24,404 bases of DNA from an uncultured Methanomassiliicoccales archaeon (GTDB lineage Archaea; Thermoplasmatota; Thermoplasmata; SG8-5), in NCBI GenBank assembly GCA_938004075.1, contig CALKWP010000065.1, positions 1 through 24,404 on the forward strand, given 5' to 3'. Positions 1-7,266 of the stretch are shown here, piece after piece (position 1 is the stretch's first letter; every line of letters starts with the position of its first letter). Position numbers and translations under genes: made by a program. Below the pieces are notes generated by a model, which made no database searches, was not told where the DNA came from, and saw only the letters and a program-made list of their open reading frames with translations.

Positions 1-2
1 AC

Positions 3-3000
3 TCGGGCCTGTATATCGTCAACAACTGCTATAACAATACGATTACAAACAACACCGCATTTTCTAATAAATGTGGTATCTTACTCGAAAATTGTAACTT
101 ACAACACGTTTTCAACAATTCAGTTATAAATAATTCCTATTATGGGCTTCATATTTTTGGCTCGCACAATAATCACGTTGAGCAAAATAATGCATCTCTG
201 AACGGTATTGCCGGCATCAGAATCAGTTCTGGCCAGAGCTGGAATAACACCATTGAGGAGAACATTGCCAGCGAAAATGATGATGCAGGAATTGCAATCG
301 CCAGTTGTAATGATAACACCATATCGAATAATACAATATATGGTAATTCACACGGGTTCTCTGTTACCAACTCAGGATTCACGCGCATCCAGGGTAATGA
401 AATTCAAAATAATAGCATAGGGCTTATCATGCAGAATGGACATCAAAATAGAATATTCGGCAATCTAATTAACATGTCTAAAGTTGGAATTTTCCTCGAT
501 TCCTCATCGAACAATTATTTCGGCGAGAATTCCATCCTCAACTCCACCGGCATGTCCGGCAGTTCCTCATATCATTCGCTCGAAACCGCTCTGGACGTCT
601 ACCAGAACGACCCGGACTGGTCCGCCTACTCCAGCTTCGAGGAGCAACTGGCGATCGGTGATGGAGGCAACCCGCTGTTCACCAGGGCCGTGGTCCTTGC
701 GGACACGGTCCTTTTCGAGGTCAGCATCAGCGGCCACGCCAATGCGCCGGACCTTGACCTCGGGATATTCCTGGACGGGAAGGGTGGCAATCCCACAGAC
801 GGGGTTACCCAGGCAGGGGAAATCGTGGCGTTTGATGCGGACAGCGACGCTAACGAACGCGTGCGCTTGTTTGCCCCGAAAAACGGTACATACCTGATTC
901 GGGTGTTCGGGGATACTGTAAATGCCAATCCTGGCCAATTCGACATGGAGATAAATATCGTCAATGCCACCAGCACAGGAATATTTATGATGAATTCCAC
1001 ACAAAACAATGTGGTAAACAACAACATATCTCATAACAGCCAGGGGCTGAACTTGACCATGGGGTCGGTATCGAACCGGTTTCACTACAATAACATCGTG
1101 GACAACGGGATGCAGGCATTCGATGATGGCATGAACTTCTGGAATGCGTCATACCCGAGCGGGGGCAATTTCTGGTCCGACTACGCGGGCGCGGACGCCT
1201 TCTCCGGCCCGAGCCAGGATGTTCCGGGGAGCGACGGCATAGGGGATACGCCCTACACTGGCATCCTGGACGGAGGCAATGAGGATGCATACCCGCTGAT
1301 GGGTTATACGGACGGCATCTATATCGACAGCATGCCACCCAACTCGCGGGCGTACATCGAGGAATCACGCCTATACCCCGAATTTAACTGGGGTTACTGT
1401 GTAGTTTCCACTTCCGTCAGCGACGACTACTCGGGGGTTGCAGGTGCAACAATGTGGTATCGTTATAGCTCGGACAACCATACCTGGGGGATTTGGACAG
1501 AATTCACATTCTACAATCCCAGCACACCGTCTTGGACGTTTGATCCCGTAATTATGGGTCTGGAAGGTGAAGGCCATTACCAGTTCTACACAATCGCCAC
1601 GGATTACGCCGGGAATGTGGAAGCCAAGCCCCAGGCCCCGGAGGCATACTGGCTCTTCGACATCACTGCGCCCCAGAGCCATGTGATGCAACCCACCAAT
1701 TATTGGAACATCCCCGACCTGGACATGGAGGTCCAAGTAACGGACAACACTAATTCCACGAGCAATGTCGAGGTGTTCTACAGATTCAGCCCCGATAATG
1801 CCACCTGGGGCGGCTGGGTTCTGTATGAAAATCTCACTTCGGAGCCCTGGAATTTCACCTTCGACTTCCCTGACGGGCAGGGCCATTACCAGTTCTACAG
1901 CCGGGCAAACGATACCTCAGGCAACCCAGAGAACGCCACGGCTGCGGCCCAGGCCATGGTAGGCTATGACGTCACCGGCCCGGAGATTACCGACTCTAGC
2001 CCGGTAGCGGGAACAACCGGTGACGCATATGTCTTCATGGCGCAGGTCACGGACAATATCGCGCTAGGGGAAGTTCACATGGTGTACCGCTTCGGGACAG
2101 GAACCGAGGCAAACACTACCATGACACACACCGGCACCGGCAATTACGAACTCGGAATAACTATCCCATCCGGAAGCTTAGAAATCTTGCATTACAGGAT
2201 TGTGGCTGTGGACGAAGCCGGGAACTGGAACTCCACCGGCATCCGGAATATCCACATCGTGGATAATGATGCTCCTGCCGCAAATGCCGGCCCAGATCAG
2301 TCCGTGGACGTTGGAAGTGTTGTCTCATTCAACGGCTCTGCCAGCACCGACAATATAGGCATTGTGAACTTCACATGGGCGTTCAACGACGGCGTGGGGA
2401 ACATCACCTTGTACGGTGTTAATCCAACGCACAACTTCACAGTGCCTGGCAATTACACTGTCACGCTCACCGTGCGCGATGCTGCGGGCAATACGGCAAC
2501 CGATACCATGGTTGTCAGGGTCTCGGCCATTCCGTCCGAAGTCGACACTACCCCACCCGTGGCCGACGCCGGCCCGGACCAGACCGTGAGTGTCGGAACT
2601 CTTGTCACTTTCACAGGCGCGGGCTCCACGGATAATGTCGAAATAGAGAACTACACCTGGACATTCACCTACGATGGCACGGATATCACGTTGTACGACA
2701 TTTCACCCACGTTCAGATTCTGGACACCAGGCAACTACACCGTGACACTAACGGTCAGAGATGCGGCTGAAAATACGGACTCCGATACCGTGTTAATCAT
2801 CGTGAACCCTGTTACAATTCCCAGCGATGATGGCTACATCTGGATAATAATATTAGTAATCGCCTTAGTTATCGTAGCCCTCTTCGGCCTCAAGATGCTG
2901 AAGGAGAAGAAACCTGATGCCCCCAAAACTGAAGAGGTAACTGCCGAAAAACCCACCGAAGAAAATGTCACTATTGAGCAAAGAACTGAGCCACAAGAGA

Positions 3001-3008
3001 ACGAGTAA
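3..3008 (+). CDS. Large surface protein: NosD-like parallel beta-helix, Ig-like and PKD domains, C-terminal membrane anchor (5' end outside window)
   Basis: The reading frame is open to the left edge, so the N-terminus and signal peptide are missing; 1001 residues are in the window. Using window residue numbers, about 1-200 are Asn-rich right-handed beta-helix rungs (repeated N-N-T-I-x-N-N type strings). About 202-322 look like a beta-sandwich of the PPC/bacterial pre-peptidase type. The helix then resumes and ends in a NosD-type tail (about 382-434, with NFWSDYAG and DGIGDTPY). Two similar Ig-like units follow, each carrying GHYQFY, then another beta domain. Two PKD domains come next (about 754-847 and 848-945, both with AGPDQ and GNYTVTLTVRDAA). 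A single membrane helix (946-961) and a 40-residue charged, acidic cytoplasmic tail end the protein. The likely role is binding or processing carbohydrate or adhesion at the cell surface; no catalytic residues can be assigned. The first ~540 bases are clearly more AT-rich than the rest. Confidence 0.9.
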   Translation, partial: SGLYIVNNCYNNTITNNTAFSNKCGILLENCNLQHVFNNSVINNSYYGLHIFGSHNNHVEQNNASLNGIAGIRISSGQSWNNTIEENIASENDDAGIAIASCNDNTISNNTIYGNSHGFSVTNSGFTRIQGNEIQNNSIGLIMQNGHQNRIFGNLINMSKVGIFLDSSSNNYFGENSILNSTGMSGSSSYHSLETALDVYQNDPDWSAYSSFEEQLAIGDGGNPLFTRAVVLADTVLFEVSISGHANAPDLDLGIFLDGKGGNPTDGVTQAGEIVAFDADSDANERVRLFAPKNGTYLIRVFGDTVNANPGQFDMEINIVNATSTGIFMMNSTQNNVVNNNISHNSQGLNLTMGSVSNRFHYNNIVDNGMQAFDDGMNFWNASYPSGGNFWSDYAGADAFSGPSQDVPGSDGIGDTPYTGILDGGNEDAYPLMGYTDGIYIDSMPPNSRAYIEESRLYPEFNWGYCVVSTSVSDDYSGVAGATMWYRYSSDNHTWGIWTEFTFYNPSTPSWTFDPVIMGLEGEGHYQFYTIATDYAGNVEAKPQAPEAYWLFDITAPQSHVMQPTNYWNIPDLDMEVQVTDNTNSTSNVEVFYRFSPDNATWGGWVLYENLTSEPWNFTFDFPDGQGHYQFYSRANDTSGNPENATAAAQAMVGYDVTGPEITDSSPVAGTTGDAYVFMAQVTDNIALGEVHMVYRFGTGTEANTTMTHTGTGNYELGITIPSGSLEILHYRIVAVDEAGNWNSTGIRNIHIVDNDAPAANAGPDQSVDVGSVVSFNGSASTDNIGIVNFTWAFNDGVGNITLYGVNPTHNFTVPGNYTVTLTVRDAAGNTATDTMVVRVSAIPSEVDTTPPVADAGPDQTVSVGTLVTFTGAGSTDNVEIENYTWTFTYDGTDITLYDISPTFRFWTPGNYTVTLTVRDAAENTDSDTVLIIVNPVTIPSDDGYIWIIILVIALVIVALFGLKMLKEKKPDAPKTEEVTAEKPTEENVTIEQRTEPQENE

Positions 3009-3087
3009 CTATTACGCCGGTCTCCCCATAACGACTTCACGGTTCGCTCACGACTCAGGGCACTCCGTGCCCTGCCTCCCTGCGGTC

Positions 3088-3127
3088 GGTCACTTAACAC
3101 GCGGACATGCCTCCGCGCCCCTGCGGG
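3088..3127 (+). repeat. Direct repeat, left copy (35 of 40 bases match 3850-3889)
   Basis: A 40-base segment beginning GGTCACTTAAC and ending CCGCGCCCCTGCGGG. The same segment occurs again on the same strand right of the toxin-antitoxin genes, with five differences counted by eye. The core GCGGACATGCC-CCGCGCCCCTGCGGG is nearly identical in both. Confidence 0.75.
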
Positions 3128-3207
3128 CCGCTGCGCCAGGACATTGCCTTCGGCAACGTCGCATGTCCCCACCCGTTATTCGTAATTCGTTCATGCATTT
3201 TCCGCTT

Positions 3208-3218
3208 GGCAAGTAGGG
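3208..3218 (+). repeat. Inverted repeat, left arm, flanking the toxin-antitoxin cassette
   Basis: GGCAAGTAGGG is the perfect reverse complement of CCCTACTTGCC at 3762-3772. The two arms enclose the promoter, operator and both genes of the toxin-antitoxin module. Confidence 0.75.
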
Positions 3219-3224
3219 CGAAAG

Positions 3225-3255
3225 GATTAAATAATATGTAAACATATATGTTTAC
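3225..3255 (+). promoter_or_regulatory. Toxin-antitoxin promoter with 18-bp palindromic operator
   Basis: A TATA-like run (ATTAAATAA, about 3226-3234) is followed by the perfect 18-bp palindrome GTAAACATATATGTTTAC at 3238-3255, ending 8 bases before the antitoxin ATG. RHH antitoxins bind palindromic sites as paired dimers, so this is a natural autoregulatory operator: binding between the TATA box and the start codon would block initiation. The short distance also suggests a nearly leaderless mRNA. Operator identity is inferred from position and symmetry. Confidence 0.75.
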
Positions 3256-3263
3256 GTGATGAT

Positions 3264-3476
3264 ATGGCACAGGTTCAAGTACGTGTTCCAGATGTTCTGC
3301 TCGAAACCATAGACGAGTGGATCGAAGAGGGGAAATTCAAAAGCCGTAGCGATGCGATCAGGATTGTTTTGACCCAATATGAAGAGCGCGAGAGAACACG
3401 TGAATTTTTTAAAATGCTCACTGATAGAAGTAGAGAATCCAAGGAACAACCAGAGAGTTTAATCCCATTGGAGTAG
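3264..3476 (+). CDS. Ribbon-helix-helix (CopG/ParD-like) antitoxin
   Basis: A 70-residue protein with the RHH layout: a short N-terminal strand (QVQVRVP, residues 3-9), a first helix (VLLETIDEWIEEG), then KSRSDAIRIVLTQY forming the second helix. The charged C-terminal third (from about residue 40) is the part that normally wraps and neutralises the toxin. It stops 5 bases before the RelE-like gene, the usual antitoxin-first order, so it should act both as DNA-binding autorepressor and toxin inhibitor. The palindrome just upstream is the expected target. Family assignment is secure; specific subfamily is not. Confidence 0.85.
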   Translation: MAQVQVRVPDVLLETIDEWIEEGKFKSRSDAIRIVLTQYEERERTREFFKMLTDRSRESKEQPESLIPLE

Positions 3477-3481
3477 ATGGG

Positions 3482-3748
3482 ATGACTTACAAAGTACTGC
3501 TTCATCCGAAAGCTAATGATTTCCTTGAGAACGCCGATGCGGAATTGCGGGACAGAATCAGAAAAAAACTCCGCAGTTTGGGCGATAGGCCGGAAAGCGG
3601 AGAGAAATTAACGCATTCGGATTTCTGGCGATTGAGAATCGGCGATTATCGAGCAATCTATGAAATCGACCGCAATAATGAGAAGATTGTTGTTCTCTAT
3701 ATTGGTCACAGAAGTGAAGTCTATGATGATTTCTCACGACTGATTTGA
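3482..3748 (+). CDS. RelE/ParE-superfamily toxin
   Basis: 88 residues, the usual size. Family features visible: N-terminal strand with a positively charged start (YKVLLHPKANDFL), central helical hairpin (ELRDRIRKKLRSLGDRPESG), then the beta-sheet core FWRLRIGDYRAIYEID and VVLYIGHRSEVYDDF. The Arg in WRLRIGDYR and the His-Arg in GHRSEVY match positions that are catalytic or RNA-binding in RelE-type mRNA interferases; ParE-type gyrase poisons share the fold, so target is not decided by sequence alone. It is downstream of the RHH antitoxin with a 5-base gap, so the two are co-transcribed. Confidence 0.87.
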   Translation: MTYKVLLHPKANDFLENADAELRDRIRKKLRSLGDRPESGEKLTHSDFWRLRIGDYRAIYEIDRNNEKIVVLYIGHRSEVYDDFSRLI

Positions 3749-3761
3749 ATATACTGAGTCC

Positions 3762-3772
3762 CCCTACTTGCC
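3762..3772 (-). repeat. Inverted repeat, right arm, flanking the toxin-antitoxin cassette
   Basis: CCCTACTTGCC, exact reverse complement of 3208-3218. It lies 14 bases after the toxin stop codon. Confidence 0.75.
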
Positions 3773-4095
3773 TAATGAGGATTTAAACCAGACGATGGCA
3801 CGAACGAACTCATCGGTCGCTGGCGCTCCCTCGTCCTCGCTCACGCTCGGGTCCTTTAACTTGCGGACATGCCCCCGCGCCCCTGCGGGGCATTTCAACC
3901 TCGTTGAATGCACTTTTCACTTATTCACGCAAAGCATTCGACCATGGCCCGGGAATATTCTGCAAACTAAATTCAGGGGCCATGCTGCATGCAGCATTTG
4001 GTAAACAATTGGTGAATGCGAAAACTGAATTATTGCATTAAGGAGCATTCGCCCCGAATCGCCAGCGCGCCTTCCAACGCGATTCGCTCGGAGGG
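3773..4095. other. Non-coding spacer with repeat copy and hairpins
   Basis: No supported gene. It contains the right copy of the 40-base direct repeat (3850-3889). A hairpin with a one-base bulge spans about 3869-3893 (ATGCCCC..GGGGCAT), followed by a perfect 6-bp hairpin TTCAAC-ctc-GTTGAA at 3894-3908. A further GC-rich stretch runs 4050-4095. The composition resembles 3009-3223, so the two spacers may be related. Confidence 0.55.
3850..3889 (+). repeat. Direct repeat, right copy (matches 3088-3127)
   Basis: Begins GGTCCTTTAAC, ends CCGCGCCCCTGCGGG; 35 of 40 bases match the left copy in the same orientation. Confidence 0.75.
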
Positions 4096-4133
4096 CCGGC
4101 AATTCCACCATTCTGGAAACGATGAATTGCCGG
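4096..4133 (-). terminator. Hairpin after orc1/cdc6
   Basis: Perfect 10-bp inverted repeat CCGGCAATTC / GAATTGCCGG around an 18-base loop, beginning 4 bases beyond the orc1/cdc6 stop codon. There is no strong T-run after it on the minus strand, so it may be a 3'-end stabilising structure rather than a terminator. Confidence 0.5.
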
Positions 4134-4136
4134 GTT

Positions 4137-5384
4137 CTACATCAGCGTGCTCTGCACCTTCAGCTTGTACCCTTTCACCGGCTCAAGCATGGGGTCCCTT
4201 TCAAGAATCCTCTTAGTCTCCAGCAATGGGACGCTGACCAAGATCTCGCGGGTGCGGCCGCCCCTGCCAAAGCTCTTGACGCGGGCGCTGACCAGGCCCA
4301 TCATGTCCAGCTCGGAAATTAAATCGGCAATGCGGCGCTGGGACAGGATGCCGGTGCTGGTCTTCTTTGCCAGTTCCTTGTATGCCGTGTAAACGTCGCC
4401 GGTCATCTGCTTGGAGTTGCCGTTCTCCTCGCCCAGAAGAATCGCCAGGAGAACGAGCTTTGATTGGACGGGGAGTGTCCTCACCGCCTCTATGACGCAA
4501 TCCAGCTCTATCTTGTTCTTGGCCTTAATGACATGATTCTCGTTTATCTCGGTTTCCTGGGAGCGCTCCGCTATCTCGGCCGCGACCCTGAGGAGGTCCA
4601 GCGCTCGGCGCGCGTCGCCATGCTCGTGCGCTTCGACAGCCGCGCACAGGCCTATGACGCCATCGCCGATCACGCCTTCCTCGAAGGCGATTGCCGCTCT
4701 CTGGATGAGAATGTCCTTGAGCTGGTCCGCGTCGTAAGGCGGGAAGACTATTTTTTCATCGCTTAGCCTTGAGCGCACGCGCGGGTCCAGCAGTTCGGTG
4801 AACTTCAGGTCGTTGGATATCCCGATTAAACTGATCTTGGCGTTCTTCAGGTCGTCGTTGATTTTCGTTAGGTGGTATAACGTGTCATCGCCGCTCTTGT
4901 AGACGAACCGGTCAATCTCGTCGAGAACAACAACAACAACTTTGGGTGTCTTGTCAAGCTTCTCCCAGAGTATGTTGTAGACCCTTTCGGTTGACCATCC
5001 GGTCGGGGGTATGCGCTCATCGAATTCCTCGATGAAGTGGTTGCCAATGTTCTGGAGAACTCCATACTGAGTGTCGACCACTTCGCAATTTATGTAGATA
5101 TAACGGACGTCCCTGAAGGGCTCAGGGAGGCCCTCGGCTGCTGTCTGGATCTCCTTCCCAAGGAACTTTGCCGTTGCTGTTTTGCCGGTCCCGGTCTTGC
5201 CGAACACCAGGATGTTGGACGGCTGGTCGCCCCTGAGCGCCGATACCAGGATGGATGCGATCTGATTGATCTGCTCGTCTCTGTGGAGCAGCTTGTCGGG
5301 GATATAGGATGGCCTGAGAACGTCTCGATCCCTCTTGAATATTGACTTGACCTCAAGGTATTCCTTGAACACGTTGTCTTGCAT
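4137..5384 (-). CDS. cdc6: Orc1/Cdc6 replication initiator (AAA+ ATPase with winged helix)
   Basis: 415 residues, the normal size. It binds origin recognition boxes and helps load the MCM helicase. Visible parts: N-terminal basic region (FKRDRDVLRPSYIPDKLLHR), Walker A GKTGTGKT (62-69), Walker B VVLDEIDR with D155-E156, sensor 1 ISND near 190, an Orc-type arginine region (DPRVRSRL), sensor 2 GDARRALD near 256-263, and a C-terminal winged helix from about 300 (SQRRIADLISELDMMGLV, KSFGRGGRTREI). The ATG at 5384 is preceded by GGGGGAGG, a strong ribosome site. No MCM or primase gene is nearby. An ORB-like box sits about 90-110 bases upstream, so this is probably the origin-linked Orc1 copy. I cannot separate Orc1-1 from Orc1-2 lineages by eye. 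Confidence 0.95.
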   Translation of the reverse strand: MQDNVFKEYLEVKSIFKRDRDVLRPSYIPDKLLHRDEQINQIASILVSALRGDQPSNILVFGKTGTGKTATAKFLGKEIQTAAEGLPEPFRDVRYIYINCEVVDTQYGVLQNIGNHFIEEFDERIPPTGWSTERVYNILWEKLDKTPKVVVVVLDEIDRFVYKSGDDTLYHLTKINDDLKNAKISLIGISNDLKFTELLDPRVRSRLSDEKIVFPPYDADQLKDILIQRAAIAFEEGVIGDGVIGLCAAVEAHEHGDARRALDLLRVAAEIAERSQETEINENHVIKAKNKIELDCVIEAVRTLPVQSKLVLLAILLGEENGNSKQMTGDVYTAYKELAKKTSTGILSQRRIADLISELDMMGLVSARVKSFGRGGRTREILVSVPLLETKRILERDPMLEPVKGYKLKVQSTLM

Positions 5385-5598
5385 CTTTCGGCCTCCCCCT
5401 TAAGTTGGCCTTCGCATCCACCAGATAAAACTGGCCATTTAATTTTTCCGGCAAGTTCTGCCGGAGCCCGACCCCTTCATTTCCATTGGAAAGGGTTTTC
5501 ATGAGGGGCAGGAGGGACTAAAGTCGGACCTCTACAAATATCTTTGCCGTTTATGATAAATGAGATTCGAATATACAGTGGAACTCAAACATAATTCA
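5385..5598. promoter_or_regulatory. Candidate replication origin and orc1/cdc6 promoter region
   Basis: A gene-free stretch upstream of orc1/cdc6. It contains, from the gene outward: a ribosome site (CCTCCCCC on the plus strand, 5392-5399); a TATA-like element (GTTTTATC on the minus strand, about 5423-5432); an AT-rich patch TTTAATTTTT (5438-5447); a perfect hairpin CCGGCA-agttc-TGCCGG (5448-5464); and the ORB-like box at 5471-5492. Archaeal origins commonly lie beside orc1/cdc6. Only one convincing box is seen. Confidence 0.5.
5471..5492 (-). promoter_or_regulatory. ORB-like origin recognition box
   Basis: On the minus strand it reads TTTCCAATGGAAATGAAGGGG followed by T: a short dyad TTTCCAnTGGAAA followed at the usual distance by a G-string. 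This is the layout of the archaeal ORB bound by Orc1/Cdc6 (dyad plus GGGG). The match to the consensus is from memory, not from a motif scan. Confidence 0.55.
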
Positions 5599-5979
5599 TC
5601 ACTTGATTTTGAGCTTGGCTTTCTTATCGATCACCATTTTTTCGTATATTGGATGAAGGCGCCATGCGAGTTCCTCTATTCTGTCCTGGTTCTTTATGAA
5701 AATGGCTTTGCTATCTGTTGCAATCAATTCTTTGAACTCTTTGAGTTGTTGAATGAAAACCACAAGATAATATATGCTGGGTGTGAACATGACAGCCCCG
5801 AGAAGGATCACCCAGAATGCCCAGTTTCCTATGATGTCATTTGCCCAGAGCAGGATGCCAGTGTCTCCTGATTTAAAGAGGATGCTGAGCGCACCTAATA
5901 TCATCATCGGTATGCTCAGGATGATGCCGATAACGCACAGCCCAGGCTTGTTCTCGTGAATGAAATTGCTCATTTTCAT
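5599..5979 (-). CDS. Small two-helix membrane protein of unknown function
   Basis: 126 residues from the ATG at 5979 (MKMSNFIHEN). An upstream extension in frame exists but would run into gcvT and its promoter and lacks coding character, so I reject it. Two membrane helices (about 13-35 and 53-76) are joined by a short loop with SGDTG; a charged, probably coiled or helical C-terminal 50 residues follow (KEFKELIATDSKAIF.., ending AKLKIK). It resembles small Thermoplasmata-restricted membrane proteins (possibly DUF3198-like; unverified). A TATA-like GATTATAT lies about 35 bases upstream of the ATG. It is a separate unit, upstream of and in the same direction as orc1/cdc6. Confidence 0.75.
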   Translation of the reverse strand: MKMSNFIHENKPGLCVIGIILSIPMMILGALSILFKSGDTGILLWANDIIGNWAFWVILLGAVMFTPSIYYLVVFIQQLKEFKELIATDSKAIFIKNQDRIEELAWRLHPIYEKMVIDKKAKLKIK

Positions 5980-6075
5980 ACAATCACTACAACACCGGAA
6001 AACGATTCTGAATATAATCTTTGTTAATGAAACCAAAAACTCATAATACGTATTCTTTATTGCCCTGTCGATAAC
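5980..6075. promoter_or_regulatory. Divergent promoter region, small membrane protein / gcvT
   Basis: AT-rich 96-base gap between divergent genes. Minus-strand TATA-like GATTATAT at about 6012-6019; plus-strand TATA-like TAATACGTATT at about 6045-6055, about 25 bases before the gcvT ATG, consistent with a leaderless gcvT message. Confidence 0.5.
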
Positions 6076-7209
6076 ATGAACAGAACATCTCTCAACTCCA
6101 AGCACAAGGAATCTGAAGGAAAATTGGTAGATTTCCATGGATGGGAAATGCCATTGCATTACAAAGCTGGAATCATGAAGGAGCACCTGACTGTGAGATC
6201 CTCGGTCGGGCTTTTCGACGTCTCTCACATGGGGGATTTCATAATAACCGACAGGTCAAACGGAAAAGGATTCCAGACTCTTCTCACCAATGACATCACA
6301 AACATACCTGATGGAAAGTGCGTTTACACCCACCTTCCAGATAAGAATGCGAAGATAATAGATGACCTAATTGTGACAAAGCTCGGAGCAGGAAGATATT
6401 TCTGCGTTCCCAATGCTTCAATGGTGGATATTGACGGCAAATGGATGAGAGAGAATGCGGACATTGAATTGATTGACATCTCTTCTGACTTATCATGCAT
6501 AGCGGTTCAGGGTCCGAAAGCAAGATCGCTGACAATGAAAATCCTCGGAGACCAAGTGAACACAATAGGAAAATTCGAAGCCAGGGTTTTTAATTATGTT
6601 TCCAACAAGTTTGAAGATTTCAATAAATTATCTAAATCGGCAGTTCAGGGGGATATCGGCGTTGTTTCAGGCACTGGCTACACTGGAGAAGATGGTTTCG
6701 AGTTGATTATACCGAACAAACACGCACCGGCTCTCTGGGACAAGCTTCTGAAAGCTGAAGTTGATTTTGAGATTCTTCCCATCGGCCTTGGTGCCAGGGA
6801 CTCCCTCCGTCTGGAAGCGGGTTTCCTTCTTTCGGGCCAGGATTTCTCTCGAGACAGAACAACAATAGAGACTAACTGCGCCTGGGTGATTAAATGGGAT
6901 CATGAATTCAACGGAAGGGAGATACTTCAGAAGATGAAGGAAGAAAAGACCCATGAGAAGATGATAGGAATACTCCTTGAGGGCCGCGCCCCTGCCCGGG
7001 CCGGCAGCATCGTGAAGCTAGCAACCTCTCCACACGAAACAGTGGGGTCGGTCTCCTCCGGGAATTTCGCTCCATCGCTCGGAAAAGGAATCGCCATGGC
7101 TTACCTAAAGCGGGAATACGCGAAGCCCGGAATTGATGTCATCCTCGAGTACCACGGCAGGGAGTTGAAAGGCATCACGACGAAAACGCCGTTCATCAAT
7201 AAAGTGTGA
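6076..7209 (+). CDS. gcvT: Aminomethyltransferase (glycine cleavage system T protein)
   Basis: 377 residues, normal length. It moves the methylene unit from aminomethyl-lipoyl H-protein to tetrahydrofolate or an archaeal pterin and releases ammonia. Family signatures: HGWEMPLHY (21-29), GLFDVSHMGDF (45-55), DDLIV (96-100) holding the catalytic Asp, VQGPKAR (144-150), GTGYTGEDGFE (199-209), GLGARDSLRLEAG (237-249), then the LSGQDFSRDRTTIETN region and a C-terminal barrel with GRAPARAGSIV and GSVSSGNFAPSLGKGIAMAYL. All expected parts are present, so it should be active. No gcvH, gcvP or lipoyl gene is in the window; the other components must be elsewhere. The next gene has its own promoter, so gcvT looks monocistronic. 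Confidence 0.95.
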   Translation: MNRTSLNSKHKESEGKLVDFHGWEMPLHYKAGIMKEHLTVRSSVGLFDVSHMGDFIITDRSNGKGFQTLLTNDITNIPDGKCVYTHLPDKNAKIIDDLIVTKLGAGRYFCVPNASMVDIDGKWMRENADIELIDISSDLSCIAVQGPKARSLTMKILGDQVNTIGKFEARVFNYVSNKFEDFNKLSKSAVQGDIGVVSGTGYTGEDGFELIIPNKHAPALWDKLLKAEVDFEILPIGLGARDSLRLEAGFLLSGQDFSRDRTTIETNCAWVIKWDHEFNGREILQKMKEEKTHEKMIGILLEGRAPARAGSIVKLATSPHETVGSVSSGNFAPSLGKGIAMAYLKREYAKPGIDVILEYHGRELKGITTKTPFINKV

Positions 7210-7221
7210 TTCCGGTCATAA

Positions 7222-7259
7222 CTTAAATACGACCGGGGCGATACTCCCTCGTAAGGAGG
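7222..7259 (+). promoter_or_regulatory. Promoter and ribosome site of the M42-larE-larB unit
   Basis: TATA element CTTAAATAC at 7222-7230 and a strong Shine-Dalgarno AAGGAGG at 7253-7259, 7 bases before the ATG at 7267. The AGGAGG complements the CCUCCU at the 3' end of the 16S RNA in this same window. Confidence 0.7.
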
Positions 7260-7266
7260 CCCAACC

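Larger units (their letters stand above)
3009..3223. other. Non-coding GC-rich spacer with hairpins, left of the toxin-antitoxin cassette
   Basis: No convincing gene. It holds small GC-rich palindromes such as GGGCACTCCGTGCCC near 3058-3072 and TTGCCTTCGGCAA near 3144-3156, the left copy of a diverged direct repeat (3088-3127) and the left arm of an inverted repeat (3208-3218). It follows the stop of the surface-protein gene directly and may supply its transcript end. Confidence 0.6.

Noticed and set aside
3768..4004. 78-codon plus-strand frame right of the toxin gene
   Set aside because: Runs through the repeat copy and hairpins, has no ribosome site and shows no protein-like pattern.
5980..6228. 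Upstream extension of the small two-helix membrane protein
   Set aside because: Overlaps the start of gcvT and the divergent promoters.
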